Shown here: positions 23,520 to 23,637 of the stretch, piece by piece
How the letters are laid out: every line of letters starts with the position of its first letter
Numbering within the stretch: the first letter of the stretch is position 1
NCBI GenBank assembly: GCA_048939265.1
Contig: JBHLPQ010000037.1
Location: forward strand, 1-23,637
DNA: 23,637 bases
Source: Hodarchaeum sp048939265
Lineage (GTDB): Archaea > Asgardarchaeota > Heimdallarchaeia > Hodarchaeales > Hodarchaeaceae
Reading direction: 5' to 3'
The notes under the pieces: generated by a model
The model's input: the letters and a program-made list of their open reading frames with translations, nothing else
Told to the model about the DNA's origin: nothing
Database searches by the model: none
Translations under genes and position numbers: made by a program

Positions 23520-23637
23520 CTAATGAATTTCTCCGAATAATTGTAAACGATTCCTAATTGATCTTGAAATAAATTCATTTAGGAGTGTCATCGTATCTTC
23601 TGACAGATCCAGATGTTTAGCATAAAAAAGATCAATT
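23520..23637 (-). CDS. C-terminal end of a gene cut by the window edge
   Basis: The last 38 codons of a minus-strand frame run from the window edge to a TAG at 23520-23522. They read as a charged amphipathic tail (AKHLDLSEDTMTLLNEFISR, then RNRLQLFGEIH), more like protein than random sequence. The size and family of the full gene cannot be judged. Confidence 0.4.
   Translation of the reverse strand, partial: IDLFYAKHLDLSEDTMTLLNEFISRSIRNRLQLFGEIH

Overview
The window is AT-rich archaeal DNA, most likely from an Asgard archaeon. The main clue is a compact Ras/Rab-type small GTPase (21415-21957) with all five G motifs and no C-terminal lipidation cysteine. It sits among archaeal-style genes: short Shine-Dalgarno sites, some TTG and GTG starts, TATA-like boxes, a [4Fe-4S]-type LarE, and an archaeal ORC/Cdc6-like ATPase. 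I cannot place it below Asgard from this sequence alone. No rRNA, tRNA, CRISPR array or insertion sequence was found. Both ends cut through genes.

Layout. 1-189: 5' end of a secreted-protein gene (minus). 392-3943: a class V aminotransferase and a large ATPase that ends in a degenerate nuclease-like domain and a winged helix (both plus). 3989-6342: a minus-strand operon of a galactokinase-like GHMP kinase, LarE and a double winged-helix protein. 6343-6652: divergent control region with palindromes. 6653-7688: two tandem paralogous Mrr-like proteins whose nuclease residues look lost. 7700-10564: a class III aminotransferase and a six-helix membrane protein (minus). 10801-13396: a TRZ/ATZ-type deaminase overlapping a glutamine synthetase (plus). 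13398-17772: a second, divergent glutamine synthetase at the end of a minus operon led by a membrane-anchored penicillin-acylase-type amidase. 18001-19195: two small genes, one soluble and one secreted and membrane-anchored (plus). 19205-21223: a minus operon of PhnN-type kinase, a four-helix 'DAIEN' membrane protein and uridine phosphorylase. 21415 to the end: the GTPase, a six-helix membrane protein, a helical protein of unknown role and the 3' end of one more gene.

How the genes may work together (inference). Two modules look coherent. The first is nitrogen handling: an outward-facing amidase and a cytosolic deaminase release amines or ammonia, and two glutamine-synthetase-family ligases meet tail to tail with one base between their stop codons. 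The second is nucleoside and ribose salvage: uridine phosphorylase yields ribose-1-phosphate, and PhnN would convert ribose-1,5-bisphosphate to PRPP. A phosphorylation step between them is needed and is not in the window. The most unusual material is the set of three nuclease-fold proteins with degenerate active sites, two of them a tandem pair with palindromes just upstream of each start.
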